DNA from: Clytia hemisphaerica
Lineage: Eukaryota; Cnidaria; Hydrozoa; Leptothecata; Clytiidae
DNA: 64,000 nucleotides
Direction: 5' to 3'
Assembly (NCBI GenBank): GCA_902728285.1
Contig: CACVBU010000512.1
Coordinates: 186,001 to 250,000, forward strand
The number at the start of each line of letters is the position of its first letter. Positions within the stretch are counted from its first letter, which is position 1. The translations under genes were made by a program, and so were the position numbers. A model generated the notes under the pieces. The model was not told the origin of the DNA and did no database searches. It worked only from the letters and a program-made list of their open reading frames with translations. Shown piece after piece: positions 1 through 12,109 of the stretch.

Positions 1-2418
1 TTTATTTTTGTAACCCTTCGAGAGATTTCGAAAGGTAAAAAACATCGAACCGTTTGCACATACATTGCACCTATTTTCGCCTAAGATAGGGGGCCTCAAT
101 ACTTGCCGATACATATGATGGTGGTTTTTAAATCGACCTCCCTCGATCGGAAATAGACTTGACTTCTCTCTAAATCAAGGCAAATATGAGCAATGATTGA
201 GCGATTAATCCATGATTAATCTCACAACAGATCACATTCAATGCATTTCAGGGATTTAAGGTACGTCCAACTTTTCCGTAGTCCAATATAAAGATACAAA
301 AGAGTATTTCGATTAACATCAACAAAATTGCTGTGTTGAAATCCGTAAATGCTAACATTCATCAAAATATTTTTTCTTTGCTAAAAATATAAGGTCTTTA
401 AAATTGAAATACTCTTCTTCGCAAAATTCGTTATTTTCTTATTACTCAAATTTTTCCTTGCGATTCTTTAATTTTCAGATTCGAGTATATTTGGTCTAAC
501 AAAAGACGAATAATATTTCAATGGCTGTGGGCGGGGGCCCGGGGATACTAGGTTTGCGAGATGCATGACGGGTATGTGCCACCCGACCTTTGGAAGTCTT
601 GGAGTAACTGAAATTTGAAAAGGAAAAGGTGACTGGAATGAGATTTTTGGTATTTTTACGACCCTTGCTTAGTGGGATTTTAAACAAAGGCGGTATTTCA
701 TTTTTGAGGTGGGTAAATATGCTGAAAAACTGCTGACTCAGCAAAAAATAATTTTCAATATGTAGACCAAAATACTGAATCCGTTGGTAGCATCAGATAT
801 TTAATTTTCGGACCTCGAAAATAGTAAAGGGACCCTTGATAAGTTGATAGGTTCTATTCACTTGAAAACTGCAGGAGATTCGAAGGGCTGTCAATTCTAC
901 AGATTCTACATCCTATTAGGAGCATAATATCAAAAATTTGCCCTGATCTAAGGGCCCTAAGAAGTGACACAATTCACTACCTACCTCCTCGCGGGCGGCC
1001 TCTGGTCTATTTACAATTTTCGGACCTACTCGGGACAAGGCTATAAAAAAAGCGGGAATTTTTATTTTGAACACTGTATATACTTCATCGTTTTATGCTA
1101 CAGTGCTTACAAGCTGCGCTGCCGCCAGAAGTTTACTTTAATGTTATCCATCAACTACACAACTTTTCATCACCTTTAGTAAGTATTTATGATAAAATTA
1201 ATAACTATACAGACTAGATAGCTATTGTGTTTTTTTTTACTATATTATGGCGACTAAGATTCCTATTTTCTGCTTCTGCTTGGTGTGCTTGGTCTTTGGA
1301 CGGAACAGCTCATCCAACTCGTTGAGTCTGATTCGGGGCAGGGAGGGGGCACTTAGGCAAAATTGGGTATGGGGACGTGTCGCTGGTCAGGGTCCCTTTT
1401 CTAGGGTCCCTTTTTTAAGCTCTGAAGATATTTGACAAAGTCCCAAATTTACTAATTTTGAAGATATATCTCTCTTCTGCTCTGAGAGACTGATATACCA
1501 ACCATAATTTTTGTAATGCATGGGCCGCGGCACCGGGGGCGCCACCCGGGCCTTGGCCCGACCACATTTTTTCAAAGTAAAAGAAAATTTACCAATCGAA
1601 CCAAATTTTGTCTAATAAACGTCAAAACAAACCTGTTTTAGGTTTTTACCATGCACAATTGCGCGCTTACGCCCTCGGAACATAAGCGTGCAATTGAGAG
1701 GATTTCCCAGACTGGCCAACCATGGTGGCGCCTCCTTCGTCAGTATATCATGGGCATGGCCCTATCACTTTTAAAGTGGAGCTGGCGGCCCCTGTAATGG
1801 AACCATCAAATTTCATCAAACCAAATCAAACAATAGGTGCTCAATTAGAGAACTTGATCAAACAGTAGTTGTACTTTACCGGAAAATCTTCAGTTCGATT
1901 TAAAGATTAAAGATTAATTCTCGCAGTTCAATTAAGTTAGATCAGTGTTTTTGTAGCTCAAATGGTTCCAGTTATTGCTAGCGCAACAGCTCTAGCCTAA
2001 CTAAACAATCACCAACAATCATTGGATTAGCAGAAAAGAGTTGTTCATATGTGCTCTGAGAATGATTTGTGAACAAAAACCGTAAAACGAACACATTGTG
2101 TCAATCGAATTAATCGAACTTTACTGGAATTTCTCGGCTCGATTTGGTTCGGTAATCGAAGACCTATCGTTCGATTAAGTCCGATTGATTTTCATAACAT
2201 TCCGTACAACCATTTCCAATTGAAAAAAAATCCAAAAAAACCTGTTGTCCACAGGGGGTATATACTTTTACTTGTACTTGCAGCTTTAGCCGGATCATCA
2301 TTGCAACGACAGTCGACAATCAACGTTTGTATGATCATGTCCTCCTTTCTTCTTCAAAGCATAATGGTTTTTTTCTAGAACTGCTCAATTTTTGACAATT
2401 TTCATAATCCATATTCCC
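1..2418. other. Gene-free interval at the window start
   Basis: I see no convincing coding exon here; the open frames are short and have no recognisable motif. The sequence holds a small GC-rich patch at about 1518-1562, a short hairpin-forming inverted repeat at about 1658-1695 (arms reading roughly CAATTGC...GCAATTG), and at about 1716-1800 a segment that reappears inverted at about 14005-14120 (see the repeat entry). Confidence 0.6.
1716..1800 (+). repeat. Interspersed repeat, inverted copy near 14.0-14.1 kb
   Basis: The stretch containing GGTGGCGCCTCCTT, CCCTATCAC and AAAGTGGAGC followed by GGCCCCT reappears in reverse complement at about 14005-14120, with small insertions. This shows two members of a dispersed family in opposite orientation. 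No coding potential is visible. Confidence 0.6.
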
Positions 2419-2422
2419 TTAA

Positions 2423-3059
2423 CCCTTTCCGGACGCATGATTTCACGGCTATATGACGCGAACAAAAGTTCGATTTTTGACTGGCTTCACTAAAATTGCA
2501 ATAGAAAGTGATTGATAAATGATATCACGATAAGTAATACCTCATTTTTTTCACATGTAATACCAAAAAAATTTTTTTTAAATATGGCTGACACCTGGTC
2601 ATGTGATTTTTTGAAATAGAGTAAAAGGCATTTGCTTTACGCCTTGAACTTTGAATATGATTTAGAGAATTGAATTACTGACCGGGTAAAAAAAATTTCA
2701 TATCATAAGCTTTCCAAGAATCTGAGTAAAGTGATTTTCCAAATTTTTGAGCAATTTTTCCCTTACAGATTTAGTCTGAGTAAATTTGCAACAAACATTG
2801 AAAATTTATAATTCTTGTTGTAAACAAGATATCGAAAAGCGGTTTTTTGCAGGTTACGGGAAATTTATCTCAAAATCATTATTCAAAACCATGTTATTGT
2901 ATTTTGGCGCGAAAACTGTTAAAATCTTTTACAAAGCTATGGGCCACCCGGTGGCCCGTGCGTCATATAGGAACACGATTCATGGGCCACCCAGTGGCCA
3001 GTGCGTCATATAGGAACACGATTCATGGGCCACCCAGTGGCCCGTGCGTGCGGAAAGGG
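2423..3059. mobile_element. piggyBac-like non-autonomous element (MITE)
   Basis: The left end reads TTAA then CCCTTTCCGGACGCATGA; the right end reads GCGTGCGGAAAGGG then TCAA. The ends are inverted repeats (CCCTTTCCG / CGGAAAGGG), and the left flank is a TTAA target with the right copy mutated to TCAA. A TTAA target duplication and a CCCTTT-type terminus are hallmarks of piggyBac-superfamily elements. At 637 bp with no transposase frame it is non-autonomous. Kolobok-type elements also use TTAA, so the superfamily is likely rather than certain. Confidence 0.7.
2939..3055 (+). repeat. 43-bp tandem repeat with palindromic core, about 2.7 units
   Basis: Units start at 2939, 2982 and 3025. Each begins ATGGGCCACCC and ends GGAACACGATTC, and the last unit is cut off by the transposon terminus. 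The core GGGCCACCCGGTGGCCC is a perfect palindrome in the first unit and nearly so in the others. The array forms the right subterminal region of the piggyBac-like element, so it may have supplied transposase binding sites. Confidence 0.85.
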
Positions 3060-3063
3060 TCAA

Positions 3064-6000
3064 ATGTTAAATAAAAATGTGACATTCCTACATTTCATAC
3101 AACCAAAAATCTGGAAGTGTTACACTAAGAGGATAAATACTAAAGGCTTTTTAGTGGGGCATTTGAGATGGTTGTGATAGTTGTAATGTCAGGATTATTC
3201 CATATTTTTGATTAGCTGAATTGATGCAAAAAATCATTCTGAAAAAAATTAATCGATAATTATCGGTTGAAAATTAAATGTCTTTCTCTTCCGAAGTTGA
3301 TGTTGTTTTTGGGTGGAACGTGCAGCAGACTGTTTGTCTATTGTAGCTGACTCGTCTTCTTTCTCTTTGTCGTCTGTTTGTTCTCCATTATCTTGTTGAA
3401 CTCCCGCTGATGCCCTGTCTTCATACACTAATCTCTGGTCACAATATTTCTTCTGTTACTGTTTGTCGGTTTGAATGTTGCGGGTGAGTTGAGAAATAAT
3501 TTTCTTTTTCTGTCTGTGTAATGGCTGTTCGAAAGGTTTATAGCTCTATTTTAACAAGCAAGTTAAGGTTGATATTGACGCTCTTGTATCACAATTTTCC
3601 ATGTTAATGACATCAAAAAGTTAAGAGGGAATTGCTACTCACAGTGCAATCAGTAGAAATTCAAATTTTCAGTAAAAATTAGATGGGCTGTTATTATGGT
3701 AAAACTATTCATAAAATCGATAATCACATTCTTGCTAAAAGCCTTTTGTATAAACAACAGCAACATTGGTCACCTTTTGACTACCTCAGCTTGGAATATA
3801 GAATTTTGTAGTACTGAATTTATACAAAAAACTGTCGAATTTGTAAATATAAATTACCAAATGAATAAAATATTAAAAATAAAAATGATAATAATTAAAA
3901 CACAAAACAAAATAAAACAAGAAAGAACTGAAAAAATACTAAAAAGAACTGAAAAGAAAAGAAATAAAATGGAAAAAATTAAAATGAAAAAGAAACAAAA
4001 AAAAGGAGATAATAAAACAAAAAAAAGACCATGGATTAAAAAAAAAACATGAATAAATGAGAAAAATATTTTCCTGGTCAAATTATTTTATTATAAATAG
4101 TACAGTTATACCCTTTTTTACAGCTACTGAATTGTAAACATTTTGAAAAATGAAAATAGATTTTCGTATACGGAAAATAGATAGTTAACCATAGGTAGGT
4201 GGAGTGAGATATAATTTCAAAAGACTTTTTGGCATGATATGTATTAAATCTGTGTGGTTTGGAATGTTTATGAAATATATACTACTTGTGTAAACTATCT
4301 CATTTGCCTCATTTGGAAAGGGGAGATTAATTTGAATTCGAATTATCACAACTTGGAAACTACCCAATCAATGTAAAGCAGAATGCCATTATTACACTGA
4401 TCGCGTAAACCTGAAAAGCTACTATTCGTCGTTACATTTTTGAATCAGACAAAGATTGCAAAGAAACGAAAATAGCATAATCAATATGAAAAACTTACGT
4501 ACCTATTGCATCACGCACAAAATGATCCTTTTTTCTTACTTACTTACTGCATATATCAACTCAACTCGAATCGATTTGACTTTGATGAATTACTGGCATA
4601 ACGGAAACTTGCATCGTAATACATATATTAAAGCACAAACAGTACCTTGTTTTCTTGCTTAGCAGATATAATATGTGTCTTGAATAACTTTATTCCCTGC
4701 CAATGAGGTAGCTTCATTATTGTTACTGGTTTTGACTGGATGCTGGTGTAGGAGAATTTGCTGCCATTGACTGGATACTGGTGCAGAAATATTGGTTGCA
4801 GTTGCTTTTGGTTTGTATTGCTTTGGAGGAAGTTTAATCCAAAATTACTACTAAAAGACACTTCACCTATCAAGCTATTAACGTAATTTGTTTATTTGAC
4901 ACATAAATTAATTTATTTCAAGACAAGGGCTGAATACGATCGAATAGTCAAAATGAAATCTGTAACAACGAAGTAAATCTTCGAGGCTCCCATTTTTTAT
5001 GCTAGAACAATCTATCACTTAGTCTAAAATTGAGAATACATCTGCTTGTTTTCTTTCTTTCGATTTTTGAATAGTTTTATATATATGATAGTAAGCTTCA
5101 TTTAGTTGTCAATACTTACTACCCTTACTTGTAGATGTCAGCTGTCGACCTCTGTTATAAAACGCAGTAAATACTGTGAGAATAAAGAAAATACTAGGGA
5201 GGTCAGTATTAGGGTTTTCATTTTCATTTGCTTTTTTATTGAGCTACTGTGTGTATGACATTACAAACTTTTTTCTTTGCGATGGTTTAAAAGTTTCGTC
5301 AATGAATTTATGATACATGATGTCAGTTGTTTGGAGCTAGGTGTTTCTATCGAAACTTTCTTTTTCAATGCATTTGTTCCACGTCCATTCTGCGATATAC
5401 TCGATCGGCTTCCATACAGATAGATTCAATATCATTTTCATTGTTTATATTTTTATCCACAATTGTTAAAAAAACGTAATGAGCTTCATCATTGTTGCGT
5501 GATCTTATCGAAGGATAAGATACACAACAGCTTGAAGGACGTCAACAAGAAGTGTCATACATAATGGAACTAACATCATCCACAGCTGTTTACGGGATTT
5601 TTAATCCTCCACAATCAAGTTCATTCAGTCAAGCCTGTACCTTGATGGAACACTGAATGGCTCCAGTCAAATTTATGTGTGAGTGGTCCCTCTTCTTTGT
5701 GATTTAATTTCTAGAGTTGTCTAGTTGTTCAAGTTTCTTGTCGAGGTACGAGGCGCAAAGACAAAAGTGATGCGAGTGATGAATCATTTGCTTTGATGAA
5801 GCATATCTTTTTGACAAGAAAAGTGGTTGGCTGTTCGATGATGAATTTATGGGTGCGCATGCGCTTGGTAGGAATGTCTGATCCTTCAAATTCTGATTCT
5901 ATTGTTTGTAGAAATATTTTGTTTGAGTGCGGCTGACTGAAGGTGTTTATGATATAAGTGAGAGTCACAAAGTGCTCAAGAAAAGTTCAAGGGGAATAGA

Positions 6001-7965
6001 ATATCGTATTAGACTATCATAACGTATACGCGTGCTCCCACTGTCGGACTTTTAAGCAACATTATCATCATCCTTCTTCTTTTCTCTATTTATATATTGT
6101 AGGATTTTCTTTCACAACTAACTTTCTTACTTAGAATACTGTAAAATTGTCAGCTAACACCCATTGATTGACCTGGATAATGTGGGGATACTTAGATTTA
6201 TGAATGTTTCCTCCACCCTTATCTTCCTGACAACTTGACCTATCAGACAAAATGTGGGTAATGCATAAGTCAGACTCTAGTCTAGCAAGCTAGACGACTA
6301 ATTAAGACATATTAGAAATAAAGCAAAAAAGTAAATTTTAGTCGTCTAGAAACCTTTGTGCACTAACTCCAAACAAAAAAAAAGTGTCAATATCGCAATT
6401 AAATTTTCTTCTCGCTCAAAAAAAATTCTTGAAAATAAAATGTGTGTGGATTTGTGTGTTAAAAATGTTTAATTTGAGTTGATTTTATTTTGAGAGTTTG
6501 TTGTTGCTTAATAAATTGTTTTCTCGCTACGCAAGTTTCTGCGTAGCTAGGCCCGGTATCTATAAGGCTGGAACACCGGATTCTTCCAGTCGTTTATACA
6601 AACTAAATCCCGTATCATTATTTGTGTTTATTATTAGTATTTTGCATGCATTATAAACGACTCCAGTCTAGTCAAACTCCTAGTTTTTCACTCTATTTGC
6701 AAAGCATCTACCGCTGTTGGGTCGGGCTTCCAAGGCTCAAAGAATAGGAGTTGATGACAAACCCTGGAGGCAAGATCTATTGAGGGAATTACCAACTGAT
6801 GACAAATCTTCCGGAAGACTTGAGGGGACAAAAGCTACTTAAGTCATAAAAATCTCTGGACTCCCAATCTGCTGCAAAACTCTACCTGACCTAGGAGCTA
6901 TTCTGATGCAATCTCTCTCTCTAGAGCAAATTTTCAAATTTCCTTAGGGCTTAGATATCACAATTAGATCTTGACTCTTCTCCATAAAAAAACTTCACTA
7001 GGTAAGCCAAAGCTGTCGTGTTATCTGTCTCAAAGTGAACATTTTTCATATTGATAGTCTTATATGATATGTCAACAAGGCTACAGTAACTGACCCCCAA
7101 AATTCATTAAAAGTATTCTCAAAGCCAATTAGTTATAACGTACCATTTGGGTATTTAAAGTTCACACTTGCATGAAGTATTCGTTAGTTCGTTTCAATGT
7201 CACATCATTTTTGGAAACAAATTTAATAATTGGTCATAATCATTGGTCATAAACATTAATGACTCACAATCAAAATCATCCTCCTCGCTCATCGACTCTT
7301 TGTTTTAGGTGATTGCGATCATTCTTGGTGTCTTCCCGTCGAACATACATTTCTTTTCCGATCACTGTCTTTTGAGAACCAATTTACAAGAGGTGCATTG
7401 CTTCCACTCTATTGCTTCATAATTTCAACAGGCTTCTTCGTGCGCTTCTTTATGCATTTGGAAAAGACAGCCTCTTGTAGTTTATATTTCTCCCTGTTGT
7501 CTCATTTTCGCTTTTCGTTCTCTTTCTTTTCTCTGCTCTTTCACCAAGACAAAAACTTCTTCGGACTCATGCTGATTGGTCATTGGTAGGTTAGCCGATT
7601 TTTTTGGTTCAATCCAAACATAATGGAGTACTCGATGGACTTCAGTGAAAGTGGCGCCTTAGTCATATCCAGACATCTCTCGAATTTATATTAGTAATAT
7701 GCTGCACTGCTTTTCCTCATTTTGAACCCATTCTTACCAAATCTCAGAGGGAATATACATAAAATATTTCCGATTTATGCTATTTTTCACAGTATTCCAT
7801 GACGCTTTTGTTGAATCGAGACTTGTGTCCATCTGCACGGATTTTGTGACGTCACTTTAAGCAAACAAAAAATAAACTTAGAATGATTGTATTTGTTGGG
7901 AAAAGTTTTTGAGATGCCGAAGATGTTTTACAAACATTTAAATGAGGCCAGCTACTGTAGATAAA
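3064..7965. other. Long gene-free interval
   Basis: No exon could be supported over about 4.9 kb. Open frames at 3696-4052 and 3854-4081 are by-products of an A-rich tract that reads as Lys-rich on one strand and Phe-rich on the other. A minus-strand frame at 4628-4873 contains a small internal duplication (about 4733-4790) but no family resemblance. A perfect short hairpin GCTACGCA...TGCGTAGC lies at about 6527-6548. This stretch may contain distal regulatory DNA or introns of an unseen gene; nothing in the sequence decides that. Confidence 0.5.
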
Positions 7966-8550
7966 TTGCTTTCAGCTTGAGTACATTGATGTGTATCTGA
8001 TTACAATAGAATCTCATAACATACCATGGTCGAAAAATGATTTATCTGACTCTCTTGTGAACTCCACCGTCTCCCGATCCTCTGGTTCTCCCACAATGCT
8101 GGATTACCACTCCTATGGACGATTTTAAGCAGAGATCTCCTATTGTTCACTGCAGTTCCTTAATGGAGTTTTGGTCCAGGTAGAAAGCAAACTGGGCATC
8201 CTGACTCCTCCGAGAAACTTGGTGGTAGTAGCTGGTGGTAGCAAAGCCTGAGTTGTCTATCAATTCTTGGCATCTTGAGTTAGATTTTTTAGAAGTGATA
8301 ATGTAGTTCTAGTCTCAAGAACTCTATTTTCTGGTAATCGTCCCAGGTGTTGAAAGAGGAAGATCAATGTATCCCTTGTGATAATCAATTCTGAAATGGA
8401 GTGCGCCGTCAACAGCACAGCACATCGTCCAAATAACTTATTAACACGTACAGGGGCTTTTTTTTTATTAAAAAAGTGTCGGACGGAAAAATCGATACTT
8501 GAATAGGCTATAAAAAACAATCTGCAAATAATTACGGTTTCCCTATGCAT
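7966..8550 (-). pseudogene. Degenerate DIRS-like RT/RNase H fragment (second copy)
   Basis: Reading the minus strand, 8430-8260 encodes a block resembling the RT segment after the YxDD box of DIRS elements (RDTLIFLFQHLG, then RVLETRTTLS). The intact-order counterpart in the neighbouring element reads ARDSLIFLLQ. Further downstream, at about 8010-7966, the frame reads HINVLKLKAIYL, matching the RNase H signature HINxLELKA typical of DIRS elements. Stops and frameshifts lie between. The piece is collinear with, but separate from, the larger DIRS relic at 9.76-12.39 kb, so it is a second insertion or an old duplicate. It is non-functional. Confidence 0.65.
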
Positions 8551-9213
8551 TTATTTTATTACCTGAGGGCTGGTTTAGTTTGGGTAAAAAAGGTGTGATC
8601 ATACTATAAACTGACGGGGAAATATTTAGAATTTGATTTTAGTGTCAGACGAAATCGATAAAAAAAGAACTTTTGAAAAATTTCGATTCACTACACGTTT
8701 CTATCGAAAGTATGAGAAAGAAAGATGTGATAGAGATATATATTTGTCTTGAAACGGTCCTCTTTCTTTTGAACAGTATTTGGAAAATTTTACAACTTTT
8801 GAACTTTGTATATTAACAAATTTCTTCAGCAATGGAATAAAGTGTCGGACGGAAGCTGAATATTAGTTTCGGACGGAGGAAAATAAATGTCTCAATTCTC
8901 GCAAAAAAACATGACAGAACGTTGATTTATATGGAAACGCAATTAATTCAAGAAATTATCTAAAGATGAGTTAGGTTTGTCCTGTTTAAATTGAACTTTT
9001 AAAAATCTTCCGTCCGACACTAAAGTAAGAAAATAAATAGAGCTTTTTAAAAATGAATGTTAACTCGAACTTTAGTTCAATCTTTAAAGAAAAACAAAAT
9101 CATCGTAAATAAATGCCAAGGAACATCATAAATAACTTCATAAAATACAGTTTTGAAGGCTGCAGTTTCGTTCGTTAGGATAAGAATATTAACCTTTTTC
9201 CGTCCAACACTAA
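8475..9213. repeat. Cluster of AGTGTCGGACGGAA motifs in both orientations
   Basis: Direct sites: 8475-8488 (AGTGTCGGACGGAA), 8641-8655 (diverged), 8841-8854 (exact) and 8864-8880 (TAGTTTCGGACGGAGG). Inverted sites: 9008-9023 (CTTCCGTCCGACACTA) and 9197-9213 (TTTCCGTCCAACACTA). The exact sites at 8841 and 9023 could be the ends of a 180-bp inverted-repeat element; 8641 and 9213 could be the ends of an enclosing one. I cannot choose between nested MITEs and a set of binding sites. Confidence 0.7.
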
Positions 9214-9273
9214 AATAAAAAGACAAGTTATTATCTAGTTTTGACGGATAAAAACAATTCATCCAAGTCCACC

Positions 9274-9760
9274 TTAAAACTGAAACCAATTTTTGCAGGA
9301 TGGACATTCTAACCAATCCGTAGTGTTATCTGAATGATAGGAAGCAAAACACTTTGCGCATTGATTCTCTTCAACTGTAGTCGAAACGTTGTGGTCACAG
9401 ATCAAGCCACCAGCCTTGCTGTACCATTGAGTGTAATACGGCTCCTCATCAGCAGCAGTTTTGTAAAATGCAATTGAGGAATCACCACGTTGGTTGACTG
9501 ACCTCTCAAAATTGTGAATCTTTAGGGTTTCGGGGATGGGAGAAGCGGCTTCTATACCTTCCGGCTCCGTTATTTCCGACTCACTCGGCATGTAGACAGT
9601 GATCACAGATGGAACAAACTCCGAGGCAGCTTCGGCAAATTCTTTCGGGTTGTAAATCACAGCCTTGTTTGATTTCACCTTCCGAAAAACGACATTTTTT
9701 AACGTACCTCCAACCCCATCCATCGGTCCTTTTCCGTGAAAAATCTTTTTGTCATCTAAT
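9274..9760 (-). pseudogene. Transposon-type domain with Cys-rich finger, fused to DIRS recombinase piece
   Basis: The open frame 9879-9274 starts with a DIRS recombinase segment, then from about residue 40 changes to a different family. Its core reads HGKGPMDGVGGTLKNVVFRKV, close to the (C/D)DGIGGTVKR block of an uncharacterised transposon-associated protein family in invertebrate genomes. It ends with a finger-like pattern: CAKCFASY, then DWLECPSCKNWF just before the stop, like the Cys-x2-Cys...W-x-x-C pattern of PHD-type fingers in such proteins. The frame is open for about 160 codons after the junction. The family assignment is from memory of the motif. Whether the fusion is a nested insertion or an expressed chimera cannot be told from sequence alone. 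Confidence 0.5.
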
Positions 9761-10160
9761 CCTGCAGAGCGACGGGAATTGTCAGTGGCCAACTTACGAA
9801 TAAAGCCTAAAACATCTGACACATCCCATACAAATGTATAACGTGGTAGTGGTGGTCTAAGATTGAAAATACCTGTCATTAATGCATTAATCCTAGAACT
9901 ATGACCAACTGGTTTTCCTTCAAATGGATTGTGCTATGCTGAAATTGCCGATATGTAGGTGCATATATAGTGTTGTATTGCAAGCCTTTATGAAACAATT
10001 CCGCCAAGAAGTCAAGAATGAATATTTTATAGAGCAAGACACTGGATCAACCTTCCGTTGACGAGCCCAGCTAGACCATTTACCCCAGGCCGACTCATAA
10101 TGAGAGATTGAACTCTTCCTTCTGGCATTTGAAATAAGGTTGGCTGCTTTGCCTGAAATT
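9761..10160 (-). pseudogene. DIRS tyrosine recombinase, N-terminal part only
   Basis: The frame ending at 9920 reads SISHYESAWGKWSSWARQR and VDPVSCSIKY, the core-binding N-domain signature of DIRS/Crypton-type recombinases. After a frameshift at about 9930 the next frame reads PFEGKPVGH and GIFNLRPPLPRYTFVWDV, also typical of DIRS recombinases just before the catalytic domain. The catalytic R...HxxR...Y half is absent: sequence of another transposon family follows in frame from about 9760. The element therefore could not integrate on its own. Confidence 0.75.
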
Positions 10161-10599
10161 CCCTCTGCTTCCAGTGTTTTCCTGAAATTCGCCAGGCCGC
10201 TAGAGTTAGTGTCCCTTCTCGTGTCAGAGGATGACACTCTCCTTGAGGATTTGTCAACATAGTTCTGAACGGTTGGATCAGTAACGGTCTCTGGACGCAC
10301 ATTTACATCAGTTTTGTATACCATGACTGACCTTGCCACACCGGGGCTATGAGAATCATTTCTGCCTGTTCCTGAGCTACCTTGTTTAGCACTTGGCCAA
10401 TCAGGCAAAACGGAGGAAAAGCATACATCAGATGACCTCCCCAGGCCATTTGAAAGGCATCTACCCTGATACAAAACGGGTCTGGTTTCCACGAAACATA
10501 CTGATGAAGTTGATGCAAAGAGATCTACTTGTGGATAACCTAGCCTCCTTGTGATCTGTCTGAAAACTTCTTGGTCTAACTTCCACTCGCTGGAGTCCT

Positions 10600-10960
10600 T
10601 TACATTTCTTGACTCCCAATCTGCTGTCTTGTTTAGCTTTCCAGGGAGGTATTCTATAGTAATTTTGATCCCCCTGGACCGTAGATAATCCCACATCTCC
10701 TGACTCAATTATAGCAACACCTTGTTTTGGGTACCCCCCCTATCTTCACTATTTAGGATAGAGCTGTGGTGTTGTCCATCTGAAGATGGATACACTGTAC
10801 CTTTGAAGGGGCCCGTGTAAATGTTTTTATTGCTAACAGAGCTGCTTTCAATTCTAGAATGTTTATATGCAGTCCACTCTCTTCCATTGACCATGGCCCT
10901 CTTGTTTGCTTCCCCTGGCAATCTACTCACCAGCCTTTCTTGGATGCATCTGTAGACATG
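10600..10960 (-). pseudogene. DIRS RNase H remnant
   Basis: After the thumb, the minus strand reads STDASKKGW (first catalytic Asp context). Later, in shifted frames, it shows a diverged HxxxLELxA-type segment and an LRSRGIKITIEYLPGKLN block followed by TADWESR, the usual end of a DIRS/Ty3 RNase H. Frames switch at least once inside the domain (around 10710-10930), so it is inactive. Confidence 0.75.
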
Positions 10961-12091
10961 ACCAAGTCTGGATTTTTCATTAACAGAGACTTTCCATTTG
11001 ACAACTTTAGGTTCTCCTTCCACCACTCTAACTCTAGTCTCACCTTCTCCGACAGGGTTATCTCGGACTGGTAAGAACCTCTTATCAAAGCTTTTATCTG
11101 GCATCTTTGAATCTTTCTGTAATGCAGTGGGGCCGCCAACACTGCTACCGCTGATGATGTCAACCTCCCCAGGAGTTTGGTTAGGTCCATCACACTCACT
11201 TTTGTCTGGGACAGAATCTGTTCGCACTGGCTGATGATTTTCTCTATTTTGTCCGATGGCAAAGTCAACTCCATCTTCACTGAATTCACTGTCACACCTA
11301 AGAACTCCAACTCCTGGCATGGTTCTAGATGAGATTTCTGAATGTTTATGATGAAACTTAGAGCTGAAGGAGAAATATCAAGGAGTCTCTTGCCATCAGA
11401 ATCTCCTCCCGAGAACTCCCCATAACCAAAATGTCGTCCAGATAGTCCAGATAGAACCGAATATTTAGTCTTCTCAAAATAGTTATAGGAACTTTCATTA
11501 GTTTGGTGAATAACCTGGGTGCTGGACCAAGACCGAACGAAACACATACAGAGGAACTGATATAACTTGCCTTTCCATTCGAACCTGACAAATCTCTTGT
11601 ATTGTTTCCCTAATGCGACTGAAAAGTAAGGGTCCTTCAGATCTAACTTGATCATCAAATCTCCTGGACATAATCTCCTTGTCCTTCTTCTTCACCGTAA
11701 AAAGAGTACTCAAGACCTGACCTGGAGATGGAACAGTCTCTTCTATGGCCCCTTTCTTCAATAGGCTCTCCACCTCTAGATCTATAATCATCTCCTCCTC
11801 TTTGTTCATTCTCAATGGACGAGGAGGCATTTTCTGAACTGGAGTTTCCCAGTGAAAAAAAGGAATCTTGTAACCCTGAATAAGGTCTAGAATAGTCGGA
11901 TCGTTTGTCACCTTTTCCCAGTTTCTTAAGAAATACTTCAGCCTGCCCGCTAATTCCAAGACCGAATGTGTTGAACCCCCAAAAAGACCTTTCAAAACTG
12001 GATGAACATGGATAAAACTTTCGGTTGAAACCACTTGAAACAGAGGAAATTTTAAAATTCTTATCACTGCCACGGTTGGTGAATCCGTCAA
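10927..12091 (-). pseudogene. DIRS reverse transcriptase, frameshifted
   Basis: Frame 12091-11498 gives the entry region (GRLKYFLRNWEKVTNDP, DLIQGYKIPF). Frame 11658 onward gives the palm (KLDLKDPYFSV, RFVRFEWKGKLYQF). A shift to frame 11591-11358 gives GPAPRLFTKLMK and the catalytic box YLDDILVMGS with both aspartates present. A shift back gives the thumb region (ELEFLGVTVNS, LTKLLGRLTSS, LELEWWKENL). The residues needed for catalysis are still legible, but the frames are broken at about 11590 and 11360, so no continuous enzyme can be made. The order and spacing match DIRS RTs. Confidence 0.85.
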
Positions 12092-12109
12092 TGTTGGGAG
12101 AGCTGTTAG

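Noticed and set aside
3696-4081. Overlapping open frames of 118 and 75 codons on opposite strands
   Set aside because: Both are translations of an A-rich tract (Lys-rich on one strand, Phe-rich on the other); no domain, splice context or start support.
4628-4873. Minus-strand 81-codon frame with an internal duplicated peptide
   Set aside because: The duplication comes from a short DNA repeat; no family resemblance and no flanking exons found.
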